Origin: Haloarcula pelagica
GTDB taxonomy: Archaea; Halobacteriota; Halobacteria; Halobacteriales; Haloarculaceae
NCBI RefSeq assembly: GCF_030127105.1
Contig: NZ_CP126161.1
Coordinates: 2,232,001 to 2,296,000, forward strand
DNA: 64,000 bases
Reading direction: 5' to 3'
The position numbers and the translations under genes were made by a program. The notes below the pieces were generated by a model. The model was not told the DNA's origin. It searched no databases and worked only from the letters and a program-made list of their open reading frames with translations. Below, piece after piece: positions 1 through 8,313 of the stretch (position 1 is the first letter of the stretch; every line of letters begins with the position of its first letter).

Positions 1-2
1 CG

Positions 3-110
3 ATCATCCCGACGACCTACGACGAGACGACCCTCTCGGAGAAGTCGGTCGGGGACCCCGTCCACCTGGAGGTCGATGTCGTCGCCAAGTACGTCGAACA
101 GCTCGTCTGA
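3..110 (+). CDS. ribE: Riboflavin synthase, C-terminal fragment (cut by window edge)
   Basis: The first 35 codons in frame 3 end at a TGA and match the C-terminal tail of the lumazine-binding type riboflavin synthase alpha chain, including the stretch VGDPVHLEVDVVAKYVEQLV. In this family the corresponding segment closes the second barrel and carries the trimerisation helix. The enzyme dismutates two 6,7-dimethyl-8-ribityllumazine molecules to riboflavin in the cytoplasm. Only the tail is visible, so the catalytic N-terminal part cannot be checked. The start lies outside the window. Confidence 0.75.
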   Translation: MIPTTYDETTLSEKSVGDPVHLEVDVVAKYVEQLV

Positions 111-125
111 ACGGCAGCCGCGTCG

Positions 126-410
126 CTACTCGACCTGCGGTGCGGACTCGTCGGTCCGACCGGGCAGTTCCAGTTCCAGTTCGAGCTCCGGGTCGTCGAC
201 GCCGTCGAAGTCCACTTGCAGTTCGACGGGCTCGCCGAAGGCGAAGGGAAGCTCCCACTCGTCGGTCGTGAGGGTGAGCTCGTCGTCCTGCTGGAGCTGT
301 TCGCCCAGGTCGACGAGAAACGCGCCCGCCTCGCTCGCGTCGAGGCGAAACGTCTGTTCGAACTCGCGGCCGGTGCGGATCGTCGTCCGTTCGGATGTAT
401 CGTCCGACAT
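126..410 (-). CDS. Amphi-Trp domain-containing protein
   Basis: A 94-residue acidic protein that resembles the small haloarchaeal and bacterial amphi-Trp family. It shows an N-terminal Ser/Thr-rich segment, an amphipathic stretch with the single Trp in TTDEWELPFAFGEP, then an alternating acidic beta-strand region (VELQVDFDGVDDPELELELE). No catalytic residues are visible and the family has no established biochemical role. It converges on the riboflavin synthase tail with a 15-base gap. The start is the ATG at 410; a longer overlapping frame on the same strand lacks family resemblance. Confidence 0.7.
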   Translation of the reverse strand: MSDDTSERTTIRTGREFEQTFRLDASEAGAFLVDLGEQLQQDDELTLTTDEWELPFAFGEPVELQVDFDGVDDPELELELELPGRTDESAPQVE

Positions 411-462
411 CGTCGTGGCCCTTCCCGCTGGAGACAGCTAAGCCCACCGCTTGCGCCCGCCT

Positions 463-1497
463 TCAGGGCTCGAACTCGGTCTGTTCGGCCCGGTGGTGTG
501 AACCGTCGTCGGTGTCGTGCGCCCGGGAGTACGCCTGTCGGTACGCCCGTAGCTTCCGCACCAAGACGAGCGCGAACACCGAGTCGTAGACGACCACGAA
601 CCCGAAGAAAGCGACGAGGTAGTTGACGTTGTACACCTCCGAGAGGACGATGGTTACCGGGCTCGCCAGCGTGTTGTACGTCGCGTGGATGAGCGCCGCG
701 ATGAGCAGGCCCTTGACCACGATCGGCCCGGCGTCCTCGGGGTTGAACTTCGCCAGCCCGAGGTAGTAGCCGGCGAACGCCGAATAGATGACGTGGCCCG
801 GCCCCGCCAGCGCCCGGATCGCGGTGATCCCGCTCGTCTCGCCGATCGTCCGGAGCGTCCCGCTGACGATCTCGGTGTTCTGGGTGATATACAGCGCGTT
901 CTCGATGGTCGCAAAGCCCAGTCCCGCCGCGGCGCCGTACACCGCGCCGTCGATGACCGCGTCGAAGCGGTCGTCACGGAACGCGTAGAGGCGCACCGCG
1001 AGCAGTTTCACGCTCTCCTCGACGGGACCGACAACCAGGAAGAAAAAGAAGAACTGGCCGGCCGGCGGGAAGAGCCCGAAACCCGAGCCGATCGCCTGGA
1101 CCGGGCCGCCGATGAAGACGTTGAGAAGCCCGGCGAAGCCGGCGAACAGCACCCCGAGCAGGAAGGTCCCGACCAGCAGCGTCAGGGGCTCTTGGGTCGT
1201 CACGTCGGCGTACCAGATGTAGGCCGCGAGCGCCAGGGCCGGCACCGCCGACAGCAGCGCCATCCCGGCGACGACGGGTTGGTCGCCGATCGCGCCCAGG
1301 CTCCCGAACGCGATCTGGAGCCCGAGGATGACGATCGCCAGCAGGACCGTCAGCCATCGGATCGTCCGCAGGGAGACGTGGTAGAACCAGTGGGCGAACC
1401 GGTCGAGCACCGAGCGGGGCTCCCAGTCCGCGATCTCGTAGAGATCCTCGGATGGATCGGCGTTCGCTTCGACCGGGTCCCGCCGTCGCCGTGCCAT
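463..1497 (-). CDS. PrsW family intramembrane metalloprotease
   Basis: A 344-residue polytopic membrane protein with about eight hydrophobic helices from residue 44 onward. The PrsW hallmark EESVK lies at about residues 160-164, inside a phenylalanine-rich helix, and later helices contain HVIYSAFAGYY and ALIHATYN, which supply the conserved His residues. In bacteria PrsW is a site-1 protease that cleaves anti-sigma factors. Archaea lack such sigma circuits, so the substrate here is unknown. The basic MARRRR start is cytosolic. The gene is monocistronic and diverges from pdxT. Confidence 0.85.
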   Translation of the reverse strand: MARRRRDPVEANADPSEDLYEIADWEPRSVLDRFAHWFYHVSLRTIRWLTVLLAIVILGLQIAFGSLGAIGDQPVVAGMALLSAVPALALAAYIWYADVTTQEPLTLLVGTFLLGVLFAGFAGLLNVFIGGPVQAIGSGFGLFPPAGQFFFFFLVVGPVEESVKLLAVRLYAFRDDRFDAVIDGAVYGAAAGLGFATIENALYITQNTEIVSGTLRTIGETSGITAIRALAGPGHVIYSAFAGYYLGLAKFNPEDAGPIVVKGLLIAALIHATYNTLASPVTIVLSEVYNVNYLVAFFGFVVVYDSVFALVLVRKLRAYRQAYSRAHDTDDGSHHRAEQTEFEP

Positions 1498-1584
1498 ACG
1501 CCCGTTCAGACCGCGCGCTACCTAACGGTTTGGCACTGTCACCGAGACGAGAGGGTTTTGACCCCCGCTCCCGTACCGCGTGAT

Positions 1585-2169
1585 ATGACTCTTCGGGCGG
1601 GTGTACTCGCTGTCCAGGGCGATGTCTCGGAGCACGCGGCGGCGATCGAACGGGCCGCCACAGCCCACGACGAGGCGGCCGAGGTCGTCGAGATCCGCGA
1701 GGCGGGGCTCGTCCCCGACTGTGATGTCTTGCTCATGCCGGGCGGCGAGTCGACGACCATCTCGCGGCACATCCACCGTATCGGCATCGACGAGGAGATC
1801 GAGGCCCACGTCGCGGCCGGCAAGCCCGTGCTCGCGACCTGTGCGGGGCTCATCGTCGCCGCCAGCGACGCCCACGACGACCGGGTAGACACGCTGAACC
1901 TCCTCGATGTCACCGTCGAACGCAACGCCTTCGGCCGCCAGAGAGACAGCTTCGAGGCCGCACTCGACGTGGACGGGCTGGGCGAGCCGTTCCCGGCCGT
2001 GTTCATCCGGGCGCCGCTGATCGACTACGTCGGCGACGACGTTGACGTGCTGGCGACCTGGGACGACCGCGTGGTGGCGGTCCGGGACGGCCCCGTCGTC
2101 GGGACCTCCTTCCACCCGGAACTGACAGAGGACCCGCGGATCCACGATCTGGCCTTCTTCGAGGCGTAG
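1585..2169 (+). CDS. pdxT: Pyridoxal 5'-phosphate synthase glutaminase subunit PdxT
   Basis: A 194-residue class I glutamine amidotransferase of the PdxT/SNO family. It hydrolyses glutamine and passes ammonia to PdxS, which makes pyridoxal 5'-phosphate. Diagnostic motifs are MPGGEST near residue 52, the catalytic Cys in ATCAGL near residue 85, and the His/Glu pair in SFHPE near residue 177. The start is the ATG at 1585, because MTLRAGVLAVQGD is the typical family N-terminus; upstream in-frame codons are non-homologous. pdxS is not in the window. Confidence 0.93.
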   Translation: MTLRAGVLAVQGDVSEHAAAIERAATAHDEAAEVVEIREAGLVPDCDVLLMPGGESTTISRHIHRIGIDEEIEAHVAAGKPVLATCAGLIVAASDAHDDRVDTLNLLDVTVERNAFGRQRDSFEAALDVDGLGEPFPAVFIRAPLIDYVGDDVDVLATWDDRVVAVRDGPVVGTSFHPELTEDPRIHDLAFFEA

Positions 2170-2205
2170 CGACGGGTTGAAACGCTCGCCCGCCGACGAT
2201 CGGAC

Positions 2206-2520
2206 ATGAGCGACAGCGACGCCGACGCCCCCGCGGATGCCGATATCGTCCGGGAACTGTTCGCGGTCATCGAGGACCGCAAGGAGACGCTGCCCGAGGA
2301 CTCCTACACCGCCTCGCTGTTCACCCACGAGAAGGGGGACAACGCCGTCCTGGAGAAACTCGGCGAGGAGACGACCGAACTCGTGTTGGCCGCCAAGGAC
2401 GACGACCGCGAGGAGATCGCCCACGAGGCCGCCGACATCGTCTACCACCTGCTCGTCGTGCTGTCGATGAAGGGGATGGATGTCGAGGAGCTACTGGACG
2501 AACTGGCCGAGCGGCGGTAG
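2206..2520 (+). CDS. hisE: Phosphoribosyl-ATP pyrophosphatase HisE
   Basis: A 104-residue all-alpha MazG-like pyrophosphatase. It converts phosphoribosyl-ATP to phosphoribosyl-AMP plus pyrophosphate in histidine synthesis. The family pattern is clear: GDNAVLEKLGEETTEL, then EEIAHEAADIVYHLLV, which supplies the metal-binding Glu/Glu and Glu/Asp pairs. The acidic N-terminal extension (SDSDADAPADAD) is typical of halophiles. It lies 36 bases downstream of pdxT on the same strand. No other his gene is adjacent, which fits the scattered his genes of haloarchaea. Confidence 0.93.
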   Translation: MSDSDADAPADADIVRELFAVIEDRKETLPEDSYTASLFTHEKGDNAVLEKLGEETTELVLAAKDDDREEIAHEAADIVYHLLVVLSMKGMDVEELLDELAERR

Positions 2521-2546
2521 ACGCGTCGGCCCCGACAGCGGTGCGG

Positions 2547-2867
2547 TCACTCGTCGCCGACGGGTTCGAACCGGTGGCGCACGACCTCGCTGTCGTCGTC
2601 CCACTCGAAGGAGTCGTGGACGCGGGCGAGGCGTTCGCGGTAGGCGTCGAGGTCCTCGGACCCCTCGCGGCGCGCGTCCTCGTCGGTCAGGTCGCCCAGC
2701 GTCCGCTCGGTCACGTCGGTCACCTCGAAGCGGGTCCCGTCGATCTCGAAGGTGTCGCCTTCCTCGGCGTAGGCGTGGCCGCGGTGGAGCTGTGTGACCC
2801 GCCCCTCGGCGGCCATCCGCTGGACGTGCTCGTTCGGCAGGATCTCGCCGGCGTCGACGTGTGCCAT
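2547..2867 (-). CDS. ASCH domain-like small protein
   Basis: A 106-residue acidic protein beginning MAHVDAGEILPNEHVQRM. Its pattern of short beta strands (FEIDGTRFEVTDVTERTLGDLTDEDARREG) followed by an alpha-helical region resembles ASCH/PUA-like proteins, which often bind RNA or nucleotides. The assignment is by general resemblance only. I chose the ATG at 2867 because the upstream 25 in-frame codons overlap the promoter region of the divergent GTPase gene and look non-coding. The specific substrate is unknown. Confidence 0.6.
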   Translation of the reverse strand: MAHVDAGEILPNEHVQRMAAEGRVTQLHRGHAYAEEGDTFEIDGTRFEVTDVTERTLGDLTDEDARREGSEDLDAYRERLARVHDSFEWDDDSEVVRHRFEPVGDE

Positions 2868-2994
2868 ACCGGACCCCAGGGCGCGAGGGACAAAAGCGGT
2901 CGGGGGCGCGACGATCTGGCGGGTCGTGACCACCGCTCGCACGGTTATCGTCGAGTGGACGCGCTTTTACCCCGTCACCGTCTACCCGGTGTCA

Positions 2995-3996
2995 ATGAGC
3001 CATCCCTTCGAAGATCTACCGACGACGCCGACATCCGAGGAGATTCTGGACAAGGCGTTCTCGCGGGCGACCCGGGCCGGCGGCGCCAAAGACGGCGTCG
3101 AGGCCCAGCAGTCGATGCTGATGACCGCCTCGAACATCGTCTCGGACAACCTCGAAAACGTCGCCCAGTCCTGGCCGACCATCGACGACCTGAACCCGTT
3201 CTACGTGGAACTGGCCGACGCCATCGTCAGCGACGCCGCCGAGAGCGACGAGCAACGGGGCATCGACGAACTGAAACAGCACCTCTCGCGGGTCTCCTGG
3301 GCCGGCCGGAAGGCCACGGAGATCCGCCAGGAGTACGAGGGTCGGCTGGTCCGCGGGGACAAAGACACCGCCCGCAAACTCCGCAAGCAGGCCTTCGCCC
3401 GCATGGCCGATGTCGTCGAACAGGTCGCGGACGACCTGGCTGCCGTCTCGACCGCGCGTGACGCGCTGAAAGTGCTCCCCGACATCCGGCCCGACGAGCC
3501 GACGATCGTCGTCGCCGGCTACCCCAACGTCGGGAAGTCCTCCTTCGTCAACCGCGTCACCCGGGCGGACAACGAGATCGCCGCGTACCCGTTCACGACG
3601 ACCCGGATCCGGGTCGGTCACTTCGAGGACGGTCGCATCCGCTACCAGCTCGTCGACACGCCGGGTCTGCTCGACCGGCCCCCGGAGGAACGCAACGAGA
3701 TCGAGTCCCAGGCCGTCAGCGCGCTGGAACACGCCGCCGACGCCGTCCTGGTCCTGCTGGACCCGACCGGCAACTGTGGCTACCCGCTGGACCAGCAACT
3801 CGAACTCCGGGACGCCATCGCCGAGCGGTTCGACGTTCCCGTCCTCACGGTCGCCAACAAGAGCGACCTCTCGACGGATGTCGAGGCCGACCACTACATG
3901 AGCGTCACCGAGGGCGACAACGTCGAGGGCGTCCTCGACGCCGCCGTCGAGGCCGTCGACTACGAACTCGAACTCCCCTTCGACGAGGAGTCCTAA
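2995..3996 (+). CDS. NOG1-type GTPase
   Basis: A 333-residue protein with an N-terminal helical region of about 165 residues followed by a TRAFAC GTPase domain. The G-motifs are GYPNVGKSS (G1, near residue 175), a threonine-rich switch I (FTTTRIRVG), DTPGLLD (G3) and NKSD (G4). The helical N-terminus plus this GTPase domain is the NOG1 arrangement, a family involved in large-ribosomal-subunit assembly in eukaryotes. An archaeal role in ribosome maturation is inference. The start at 2995 gives MSHPFEDLPTTPTSEEIL. Its stop overlaps the stop of the convergent exchanger gene by four bases. Confidence 0.85.
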   Translation: MSHPFEDLPTTPTSEEILDKAFSRATRAGGAKDGVEAQQSMLMTASNIVSDNLENVAQSWPTIDDLNPFYVELADAIVSDAAESDEQRGIDELKQHLSRVSWAGRKATEIRQEYEGRLVRGDKDTARKLRKQAFARMADVVEQVADDLAAVSTARDALKVLPDIRPDEPTIVVAGYPNVGKSSFVNRVTRADNEIAAYPFTTTRIRVGHFEDGRIRYQLVDTPGLLDRPPEERNEIESQAVSALEHAADAVLVLLDPTGNCGYPLDQQLELRDAIAERFDVPVLTVANKSDLSTDVEADHYMSVTEGDNVEGVLDAAVEAVDYELELPFDEES

Positions 3997-4960
3997 CCCA
4001 GCAGTCCCAGCGCCCACCGGACCAGCTCTGAGGCCGTGAACAGCGCACCCTCCAGGCGGGACAGCACGCGCCCGGTCCACAGTGCCGCGACCATGGCGAC
4101 CGAGACCCCTCCCAGCCACAGCACTGTCTCCGTCGCCGTCCCGCTGACCGCGAGCGGGCGGACGAGCGCCGCCACGCCGACGATCGCCGTGCTGTTGTAG
4201 ATGTTGCTGCCGACGACGTTGCCGACGGAGACGCCGACGCTCCCGCGCCGGATCGCCACCAGCGAGACGGCGAACTCCGGGGTCGACGTGCCGGCGGCGA
4301 CGATCGTGCCACCGATGACCCACTCGGAGATCCCGGCGCCACGGGCCAGCGCCGACGCCGCAAGCACCATGTAGTCCCCGCTGACGAGGACGAGCGCCAG
4401 CCGGCGACCAGCAACAGGGCGTCACGGCCGCGGAACGACACCCGCTCGGTGACCGCCCGTGTCACCGCGTCCGCGGGGTCGGCGCCCGCGGAGCCGTCCG
4501 CTGTCGTGGTCCGGAGGAGATACGTCGTGTACGCCAGAAACGATCCCACCAGGACGGCGCCCTCCATCCGGGTCACGGCGCCGTCGATCAGGACGCCGCC
4601 GCCGAGGAGGACACTCCCCAGCAGGGCGACGCCGTCCCGGCGGACGAGCCCCTCGGTGACCGGGAGCACCCGTATCAGCGAGACGACACCGAGGATGAAC
4701 GCCAGGTTGTAGATGTTCGAGCCGAGGACGTTCGCGACGGCGATGTCGCCCAACCCCTTCAGGGCGCTGTCGACCGAGACGGCTAGCTCCGGTGTCGAGG
4801 TCCCGGCCGCGACGATCGTCAGTCCGATCGTGAGGTCCGACAGCCCGAACCGGCGGGCGAGCCGGACCACAGCGTCCACGAGGAGTCTCGCGCCCGCCCA
4901 GAGGCCGAGCACGGAGACAGCGATCACACCGAGTTGGACGACGGGGCCGCCTGCGACCAT
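3993..4960 (-). pseudogene. Na+/Ca2+ exchanger (CaCA family) broken by a one-base frameshift
   Basis: The N-terminal half, from ATG at 4960, shows the first alpha repeat (TIVAAGTSTPELAVS, then NVLGSNIYNLAFILG). The second alpha repeat (GGTIVAAGTSTPEFAVS, NVVGSNIYNSTAIVG) sits in a different frame ending at 3993. The reading frame is lost near position 4400. One extra base there would restore a continuous family-like helix running from LLLVAG to LALVLVSGDYMVLAAS. Intact members are about 310-320 residues with ten helices, and the two pieces together give that length. It is either a recent pseudogene or a sequencing error in GC-rich DNA. Confidence 0.8.
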
Positions 4961-5024
4961 TGTCTACCGGTCTCTCACTGGCGGCTGGAAAATGAACGTT
5001 CGCCCCGATCGCTCGGAACTGGCG

Positions 5025-5732
5025 TCAGTCCAGTCCGTAGGTCACCTGGACCGACGCGTCGACAGTGATCGTCGTCGGTTCGATGGTCGTCCGCCCGCCC
5101 GCGTCGGCCGTCGCGGCCTCGGCGTAGACGACGTAGTCGTTGCGCTGGCTCGTCTGGATCGTCGCGACTTCACCGACCGAGCGGCCCGCCGCGTCGGCGA
5201 CCGTGTCCGCGTCCGCACGGGCGCGGTCCATCGCCGTCCGCAGGGCGTCCTCGCGGGCGTCCTGCCGGGTCTGTTCGTTCAGTTCGTACCGGATTCCCTC
5301 GATGCGGTCGGCGCCGGCGTCGACGGCCGCGTCGACGAGCGTCCCGGTCGTGTTCACGTCGCCCGTCTCTGCCTCGATGGTGTGGACCGCGATGTAGCCG
5401 ACCTGTTCACGGCCGGTCTCGGTGCGCTCGTACTCTGGTTCGATCCGGAACTGCGAGGAGGTCACCGTCGCGCCCTCGTCTCTGAGCGCCTCCTGGATCG
5501 ACTGGGCGTCGCCGCTGAGGGCGTTGCGCGCTGCCTCGGCGGTGTCACCCCGTCCGACGGCCGCGACGGTCACGACCGCCCGGTCGGGCGTCCGCTCGAC
5601 CTCGGCGGTCGCGCTGACGCTGACCGTCGCGTTGTCAGGTGACGCCGTCTGGGTGTCGCCGACCGTCAGGCCGACCGCACCGACCGCGAGCAGTACCACT
5701 GCACCGCCGACCGCGAGTAGTTTCGCGTCCAT
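5025..5732 (-). CDS. SIMPL (DUF541) domain secreted protein
   Basis: A 235-residue protein with an N-terminal hydrophobic segment (LLAVGGAVVLLAVGAVGLTVG), so probably exported or membrane-anchored, followed by a SIMPL/DUF541 domain. Signature stretches are VSVSATAEVERTPDRAVVTV and VDAAVDAGADRIEGIRYEL, then a helix with DALRTAMDRARADADTVADA. The family occurs in bacteria and archaea as periplasmic or surface proteins of poorly defined function. It lies downstream of the DUF389 gene on the same strand with a gap of about 60 bases, but probably has its own start of transcription. Confidence 0.8.
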   Translation of the reverse strand: MDAKLLAVGGAVVLLAVGAVGLTVGDTQTASPDNATVSVSATAEVERTPDRAVVTVAAVGRGDTAEAARNALSGDAQSIQEALRDEGATVTSSQFRIEPEYERTETGREQVGYIAVHTIEAETGDVNTTGTLVDAAVDAGADRIEGIRYELNEQTRQDAREDALRTAMDRARADADTVADAAGRSVGEVATIQTSQRNDYVVYAEAATADAGGRTTIEPTTITVDASVQVTYGLD

Positions 5733-5793
5733 AACTGGGGGAACGCTCCCAGTCGTATTTATGTCATCGCACGCTCAAAACAGAGCTTGACCG

Positions 5794-7080
5794 TTAGCCG
5801 GCGCGTTCGACGGTGACGTAGTGGACCTCTGTCTCGACGTTCCGGCCGGCGGCCCGGTCGGCGACGGTGTCGAACTCCTCGGCCAGTCCTGGGGGCGCCC
5901 CGTTCGCGCCGGGCGGGAGGCCGACGGTGACCACGACCTGCTGGGGCTGCTGGAAGATGGCCGTGTTCGTGTACTCGACCTCGACGCCGAGCACCTCGGT
6001 GCGGCCGTCGACGCTCGACTCGATCCCCGTTCGGATCTCCTCCTCGGTCGTCGCGCGGTTGAACGAATCGAACGTCACGCCGCCCAGAAACGCCGACAGC
6101 ACGAGGATCGACAGGACGAGGACGCCGATGCGCTGGAGCGTCGCCGAGCGGGCGTCGCCCTCCCGGAACCAGTGTTCGGGCCGGTACCCCTGGTACCACA
6201 GGCCCACGAGCACGGCGAGGTTGATCGAGAGGACGTTCACGAGCACCAACACGCCCGATCCCAGGCTCACGAGCGGTTGGCCCCACGCGATCCCGATGCC
6301 GACCGTCGCCGCCGGCGGGATCAACGCGACGGCGATCATCACGCCCACCAGCGCCGTCGAGACGCCGCTGGTGAGACTGAGCACCCCCGCGGCACCGGCG
6401 CCCAGCGCGACGACGAGCGAGAGGAAGTCCGGCGCGACCCGCTCGCGGACCTGACCGACCGAGGTCACGTCGGCCAGCGGCGGGATGACGTTGGCATAGC
6501 GCACCAGCGTCGCGAACGCGGTCGCGCTGGCGATCGCCACGAGCAGGCCGATCGCCTGGAGTTTGACCCCGCGGACGAACAGGTCGTGATCGTCGACGAC
6601 GGTGCCGACGTTCGCGGTCATCGCCGGCCCGATCAGCGGCGCGATCACCATCGAGCCGACGACGACCGCCGGCGAGTCGAGCAGGAGGCCGGCGGTGGCG
6701 ATGACCGCGCTGATGACGGTCATGATCACGTAGATGGGCAGCGACGGCGCCAGGTCGCGGGCCTTGGCGGTCAGTTCCTCACGGGCGATCCGGTCCTCGT
6801 CCTCCTCCTCGGCGTACCGGTCTTCCAGCTCCTCGAACCGCTCGGAGATGACCGTGTTGGCGTCCAGAACGACGGTGTAGGCGTCGTCGTCGATGCCGAC
6901 CGCCCGGAGCTGTTCGAGGACCGGTTCGACGGCGTTCGTCGGCAACGGGAAGGAGACGACGGCGGTGAACTCCCGGCCGCTCGTCTCGTCGTTGAGGACG
7001 TAGTCGATCCCCTCGGTTTCGAGGACATCGAGCACCGCGTCCCGCTTGCCCGTCGGAATCGTGATCTGGACCAGCCGCAC
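5794..7080 (-). CDS. TIGR00341/DUF389 family membrane protein
   Basis: A 428-residue protein. The first ~110 residues form a soluble ferredoxin-like domain (VRLVQITIPTGKRDAVLDVL, then GREFTAVVSFPLP). A DUF389 membrane domain of about six helices follows, with the conserved stretch GSMVIAPLIGPAMTANVGTV and a later IPPAATVGIGIAWG, and then a C-terminal soluble tail. I place the start at the GTG at 7080, where homologues begin, not at a longer upstream frame that crosses the engB promoter. Its biochemical role is unknown. It is divergent from engB. Confidence 0.85.
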   Translation of the reverse strand: MRLVQITIPTGKRDAVLDVLETEGIDYVLNDETSGREFTAVVSFPLPTNAVEPVLEQLRAVGIDDDAYTVVLDANTVISERFEELEDRYAEEEDEDRIAREELTAKARDLAPSLPIYVIMTVISAVIATAGLLLDSPAVVVGSMVIAPLIGPAMTANVGTVVDDHDLFVRGVKLQAIGLLVAIASATAFATLVRYANVIPPLADVTSVGQVRERVAPDFLSLVVALGAGAAGVLSLTSGVSTALVGVMIAVALIPPAATVGIGIAWGQPLVSLGSGVLVLVNVLSINLAVLVGLWYQGYRPEHWFREGDARSATLQRIGVLVLSILVLSAFLGGVTFDSFNRATTEEEIRTGIESSVDGRTEVLGVEVEYTNTAIFQQPQQVVVTVGLPPGANGAPPGLAEEFDTVADRAAGRNVETEVHYVTVERAG

Positions 7081-7172
7081 GGCTGTCGGTCCGCTCTCCG
7101 GAGGTAAAAAGGCGCCTGTCGGGACCACGCGGAAACTGACGCGCTTTTCCCGGTCGGCGGAGTAGACGGGGT

Positions 7173-7790
7173 ATGTTCGAGTCACGCCCCGACCGCGGCA
7201 GCGAGGTGGTACTGGTCGGCCGCTCCAATGTCGGCAAGTCGACGCTGATGCGAGAGTTGACCGGCCACACGTTCGACACCGGCCAGAACCCCGGCGTCAC
7301 CCGCAGCCCGAACCACTACGACTGGACCGGTCCCGACTTCGTACTGACCGACCTGCCCGGCTTCGGCTTCATGAAGGGCGTCCCCGACGAGGTCCGCGAA
7401 CAGATCAAGACCGATGTCGTCCGGTACGTCGAGCGCCACGCCGAGGAGATCATCGTGGGCGTCCTCGTCGTCGACGGCAAAGCGGCGGTCGACATCATCG
7501 ACCGTCACTCCGGCCCCGACGAGATCCCCCACGATGTCGAACTGTTTCACTTCCTCCGGGAGGTCGGCGTCGAACCGGTCGTCGCCGTCAACAAGATGGA
7601 CAAGGTCGACGACGAGGACGAACGGCTGAACGACCTCTGTGACCGCCTGGGACTGCACCCGCCCTGGCAGCAGTGGCAGGAGACGATCGCGCCGATCAGC
7701 GCCAAACGGGGGAACATCGACGCCCTGAGCGAGGCGGTCCGGACCCACCTCCACGACGCCCAGCGGGACGACCTCTTCCAGTTCTTCTGA
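7173..7790 (+). CDS. engB: Ribosome-associated GTP-binding protein EngB (YihA)
   Basis: A 205-residue small GTPase of the EngB/YihA family. Motifs: GRSNVGKST (G1, residues 15-23), [11 protein letters not shown] (switch I), [10 protein letters not shown] (G3), NKMDKVDD (G4) and SAKRGN (G5). In bacteria the protein acts in late 50S assembly. Archaeal orthologues are common but less studied. The ATG at 7173 is preceded by an AT-rich stretch about 28 bases upstream (near 7144), as expected for a leaderless haloarchaeal transcript. It ends 70 bases before the next membrane protein gene. Confidence 0.92.
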   Translation: MFESRPDRGSEVVLVGRSNVGKSTLMRELTGHTFDTGQNPGVTRSPNHYDWTGPDFVLTDLPGFGFMKGVPDEVREQIKTDVVRYVERHAEEIIVGVLVVDGKAAVDIIDRHSGPDEIPHDVELFHFLREVGVEPVVAVNKMDKVDDEDERLNDLCDRLGLHPPWQQWQETIAPISAKRGNIDALSEAVRTHLHDAQRDDLFQFF

Positions 7791-7859
7791 GGCGCTGTCG
7801 CCGATCTCCCGACACAGCCACCGATCGACTTTTTGTGGCCGGCGGCAGTGCTCGGGAAC

Positions 7860-8279
7860 ATGGTCCAACTGCCCTCCCGCCACAGTGCCGGCGCCATCTC
7901 CACGGCGTGTGGCATCGTCTACGCCGTCGTCGTCCTCGCCTGGCTCTTCTCGTCGGGTGTGTCCTTCGCCGACGACTCGCTGCCGACCGTCGTCGTCGGG
8001 TTCCTCTTTGCCGGCGGCGGGATGTTCCTGACCGGCGCCGTTCCGGTGTATCTGCTGCTCAGACTGTCGTTGGTCACGCCAGCGCTGATGACGCTGTGGA
8101 TACTGGGCGAGACGGTCTGGCAGTGGCGCTACGGCACGCACCTCCACCCGCTCTCGTCGTATCTGACCGTCTGGCCGCTGTTGCTGGGTGTCGCCGTCGG
8201 CGTCGGGATGGCCGAAGCCCTCGTCCGAACCGGGGCCGACCACTGGCTCGGTCGCTTCGGCCTGTGGACGCTGCGCTGA
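7860..8279 (+). CDS. Small polytopic membrane protein, unknown function
   Basis: A 139-residue protein with four predicted transmembrane helices (AISTACGIVYAVVVLAWLF, TVVVGFLFAGGGMFLTGAV, LLLRLSLVTPALMTLWIL, LTVWPLLLGVAVGVGMAEA). A T-rich element (ctttttg, near 7829) lies about 27-30 bases before the ATG at 7860 and fits a leaderless promoter, which decided this start over an upstream GTG. I recognise no family. It sits between engB and a convergent histidine kinase. Confidence 0.65.
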   Translation: MVQLPSRHSAGAISTACGIVYAVVVLAWLFSSGVSFADDSLPTVVVGFLFAGGGMFLTGAVPVYLLLRLSLVTPALMTLWILGETVWQWRYGTHLHPLSSYLTVWPLLLGVAVGVGMAEALVRTGADHWLGRFGLWTLR

Positions 8280-8313
8280 TCGGGCGTCGTCTCCGACCGC
8301 ACCTGGCCGCCGC

